Positions 62,661-64,000 of a stretch of 64,000 nucleotides of DNA are shown one piece after another. The stretch spans positions 60,673-124,672 of the forward strand of contig DWYP01000016.1 of NCBI GenBank assembly GCA_019118605.1, given 5' to 3'. Within the stretch, counting starts at the first letter, position 1. Each line of letters starts with the position of its first letter. A program made the position numbers and the translations under genes. The notes beneath the pieces were generated by a model. That model was not told the origin of the DNA and searched no databases. It saw only the letters and a program-made list of their open reading frames with translations. The DNA comes from Candidatus Alistipes faecavium. GTDB lineage: Bacteria > Bacteroidota > Bacteroidia > Bacteroidales > Rikenellaceae.

Positions 62661-64000
62661 CTATCGCTTCTTCGGATTTGAAGGGGCATCGGCGGCCGGC
62701 GCGGCGGTTTCGGCGGCAGCGGGAGTTTCGGCGGCAGCGGGAGTTTCAGCGGCCGCAACAGGAGCGTCTGCCGCAGAAGTTGCAGCCACAGGAGTTGCGG
62801 CGGCAGGAGCATCGGCGGCAGGAGCATCGGCCGTCTTGTCGCCTTCGGACCGGGCCTTCGCCTCCGCCTCGCGGCGCTCCCGCTCGATGTCCTTCTTCCG
62901 CTTGCCGAAGATCCGCTCCACGTCCTCCGTGAAGACCACCTCGCGCTGCAGAAGAAGCTCCGCCAGCTCCTTCAGCCCGGCAGCATGTTCGCGCAGCACC
63001 TGCTCCGCCATGCGGTACGCCTCGTCGATCACCGCACGGGCCTCGGTGTCGATCTGCTGCGCCGTTTGCTCCGAATAGGGCTTCGTGAAGGACATGTCGC
63101 TCTGGCCCGTCGAGTCGTAGTACGACAGCGTGCCCACCTTCGGGCTCATGCCGTAGTAGGCCACCATCGCGTAGGCCTGTTTGGTCACGCGCTCCAGGTC
63201 GTTCAGCGCCCCGGTCGAGACGTGTCCGAAGGTCAGCTGCTCCGAAACCCGCCCTCCGAGCGTCGCGGCAAGTTCGTCCATCAGCTGCTCGCGCGTGGTG
63301 ATCTGCCGCTCCTCGGGAAGGTACCAGGCGGCACCCAGCGCCTTGCCCCGCGGGATGATCGTCACCTTGATCAGCGGGTTGGCGTTCTCGAGGATCCAGC
63401 TCACGGTGGCATGTCCGGCCTCGTGGTAGGCGATCACGCGCTTCTCCTCGTCGGTGATGATTTTGTTCTTGCGCTCCAGGCCGCCGATAATGCGGTCGAT
63501 GGCTGCCAGGAAGTCCTCCTTGGCGATGTATTTCTTGTTGTGCCGTGCGGCGATCAGCGCGGCCTCGTTGCAGACGTTGGCGATGTCTGCTCCCGAGAAG
63601 CCCGGGGTCTGGCGCGCAAGGAACGAGCGGTCGAGCTGCGGATCGAGCTTCAGCGGCCGCAGGTGCACCTCGAAGATCTCCTCGCGCTCCTTCACGTCGG
63701 GAAGGCCCACCTCGATCTGGCGGTCGAAACGTCCGGCGCGCATCAGCGCCTTGTCGAGGATGTCGGCGCGGTTCGTCGCCGCCAGCACGATCACCCCGGC
63801 GTTGGTCTGGAAGCCGTCCATCTCCGTGAGGAGCTGGTTCAGCGTATTTTCACGCTCGTCGTTCCCGGAGAACCCGGCGTTCTTGCCGCGCGCACGCCCG
63901 ATGGCGTCGATCTCGTCGATGAAGACGATGCACGGGGCCTTCTGCTTGGCCTGCTCGAAGAGGTCGCGCACGCGCGAGGCGCCCACACCGACGAACATCT
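62661..64000 (-). CDS. ftsH: Membrane protease FtsH (N terminus outside window)
   Basis: ATP-dependent zinc metalloprotease that degrades misfolded membrane proteins and regulates lipid enzymes. About 446 codons are visible; the membrane anchor and Walker A lie beyond 64000. Present are [20 protein letters not shown], Walker [16 protein letters not shown], the Arg-finger region [20 protein letters not shown], the zinc motif [10 protein letters not shown], and the distal ligand region [16 protein letters not shown]. The last 60 or so residues are a low-complexity Ala/Pro/Thr/Asp tail built of 9-base repeats, ending SNPKKR. It heads the run to ahcY. Confidence 0.96.
   Translation of the reverse strand, partial: MFVGVGASRVRDLFEQAKQKAPCIVFIDEIDAIGRARGKNAGFSGNDERENTLNQLLTEMDGFQTNAGVIVLAATNRADILDKALMRAGRFDRQIEVGLPDVKEREEIFEVHLRPLKLDPQLDRSFLARQTPGFSGADIANVCNEAALIAARHNKKYIAKEDFLAAIDRIIGGLERKNKIITDEEKRVIAYHEAGHATVSWILENANPLIKVTIIPRGKALGAAWYLPEERQITTREQLMDELAATLGGRVSEQLTFGHVSTGALNDLERVTKQAYAMVAYYGMSPKVGTLSYYDSTGQSDMSFTKPYSEQTAQQIDTEARAVIDEAYRMAEQVLREHAAGLKELAELLLQREVVFTEDVERIFGKRKKDIERERREAEAKARSEGDKTADAPAADAPAAATPVAATSAADAPVAAAETPAAAETPAAAETAAPAADAPSNPKKR

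Overview
The window reads as a GC-rich chromosome segment from a Bacteroidales member, most likely Alistipes or a close Rikenellaceae relative. The evidence is a SusC/SusD pair, a NigD-like lipoprotein, DUF4836 and GSCFA proteins, an HU-SPOR protein, a peptidase M49 with HECLGH, an absence of Shine-Dalgarno sites, and many promoters of the Bacteroidetes type (TAnnTTTG -7 box, sometimes with TTTG 20 bases upstream). High GC inside that order favours Alistipes; the species cannot be named from here. It is dense core genome. I saw no IS element, prophage, rRNA or CRISPR, and no gene-free gap longer than about 265 bases.

Layout. 1-11.7 kb: a partial DUF4836 lipoprotein, rmuC, a membrane acyltransferase, and a redox-flavoured uptake locus (TlpA-like lipoprotein, divergent SusC-SusD, then a lipoprotein ending in a DsbD-alpha-like domain). 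11.8-21.3 kb: mostly minus-strand housekeeping (an alpha-helical hypothetical protein, tsaB, a HAD phosphatase, smpB, dnaG), then uvrB on plus, then gtrA, HU-SPOR and lgt on minus. 21.4-26.1 kb: histidine kinase, ribE and a peptidase-dead S24 regulator, tRNA-Arg(CCG), and an ECF sigma factor with a partner predicted to span both membranes. 26.1-36.6 kb: NigD-like lipoprotein, ruvB, malic enzyme, aroB, typA with two small genes, DUF454, rpiB, ispE, GSCFA. 36.6-47.4 kb: a PafA-like phosphatase that has lost metal ligands, sufE, a DUF59 protein, DUF2851, secA, dCMP deaminase, SDR, and the lpxK-punA-ssb operon. 47.6-64 kb: M23 peptidase, ispD, PH-domain protein, rubredoxin, M49 peptidase, panC-panD, DUF456, M16 peptidase, and a minus-strand operon running from ftsH (cut by the window end) through cdsA, psd, an AI-2E-type permease and a stand-alone riboflavin kinase to ahcY.

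How it fits together. Much of the set serves the envelope (lgt, lpxK, cdsA, psd, secA, M23, SusCD, sigma/anti-sigma). Other themes are cofactors and isoprenoids (ribE, riboflavin kinase, panC, panD, ispD, ispE), Fe-S assembly and DNA repair. Convergent gene pairs usually share one strong hairpin terminator. At least seven start codons lie only 4-7 bases after a -7 box, which predicts leaderless mRNAs.

The best leads are the dual-membrane sigma/anti-sigma pair, the redox-linked SusCD locus with a shortened SusC barrel, the altered PafA-like phosphatase, and the leaderless promoters. Family names come from reading motifs, not from database searches.
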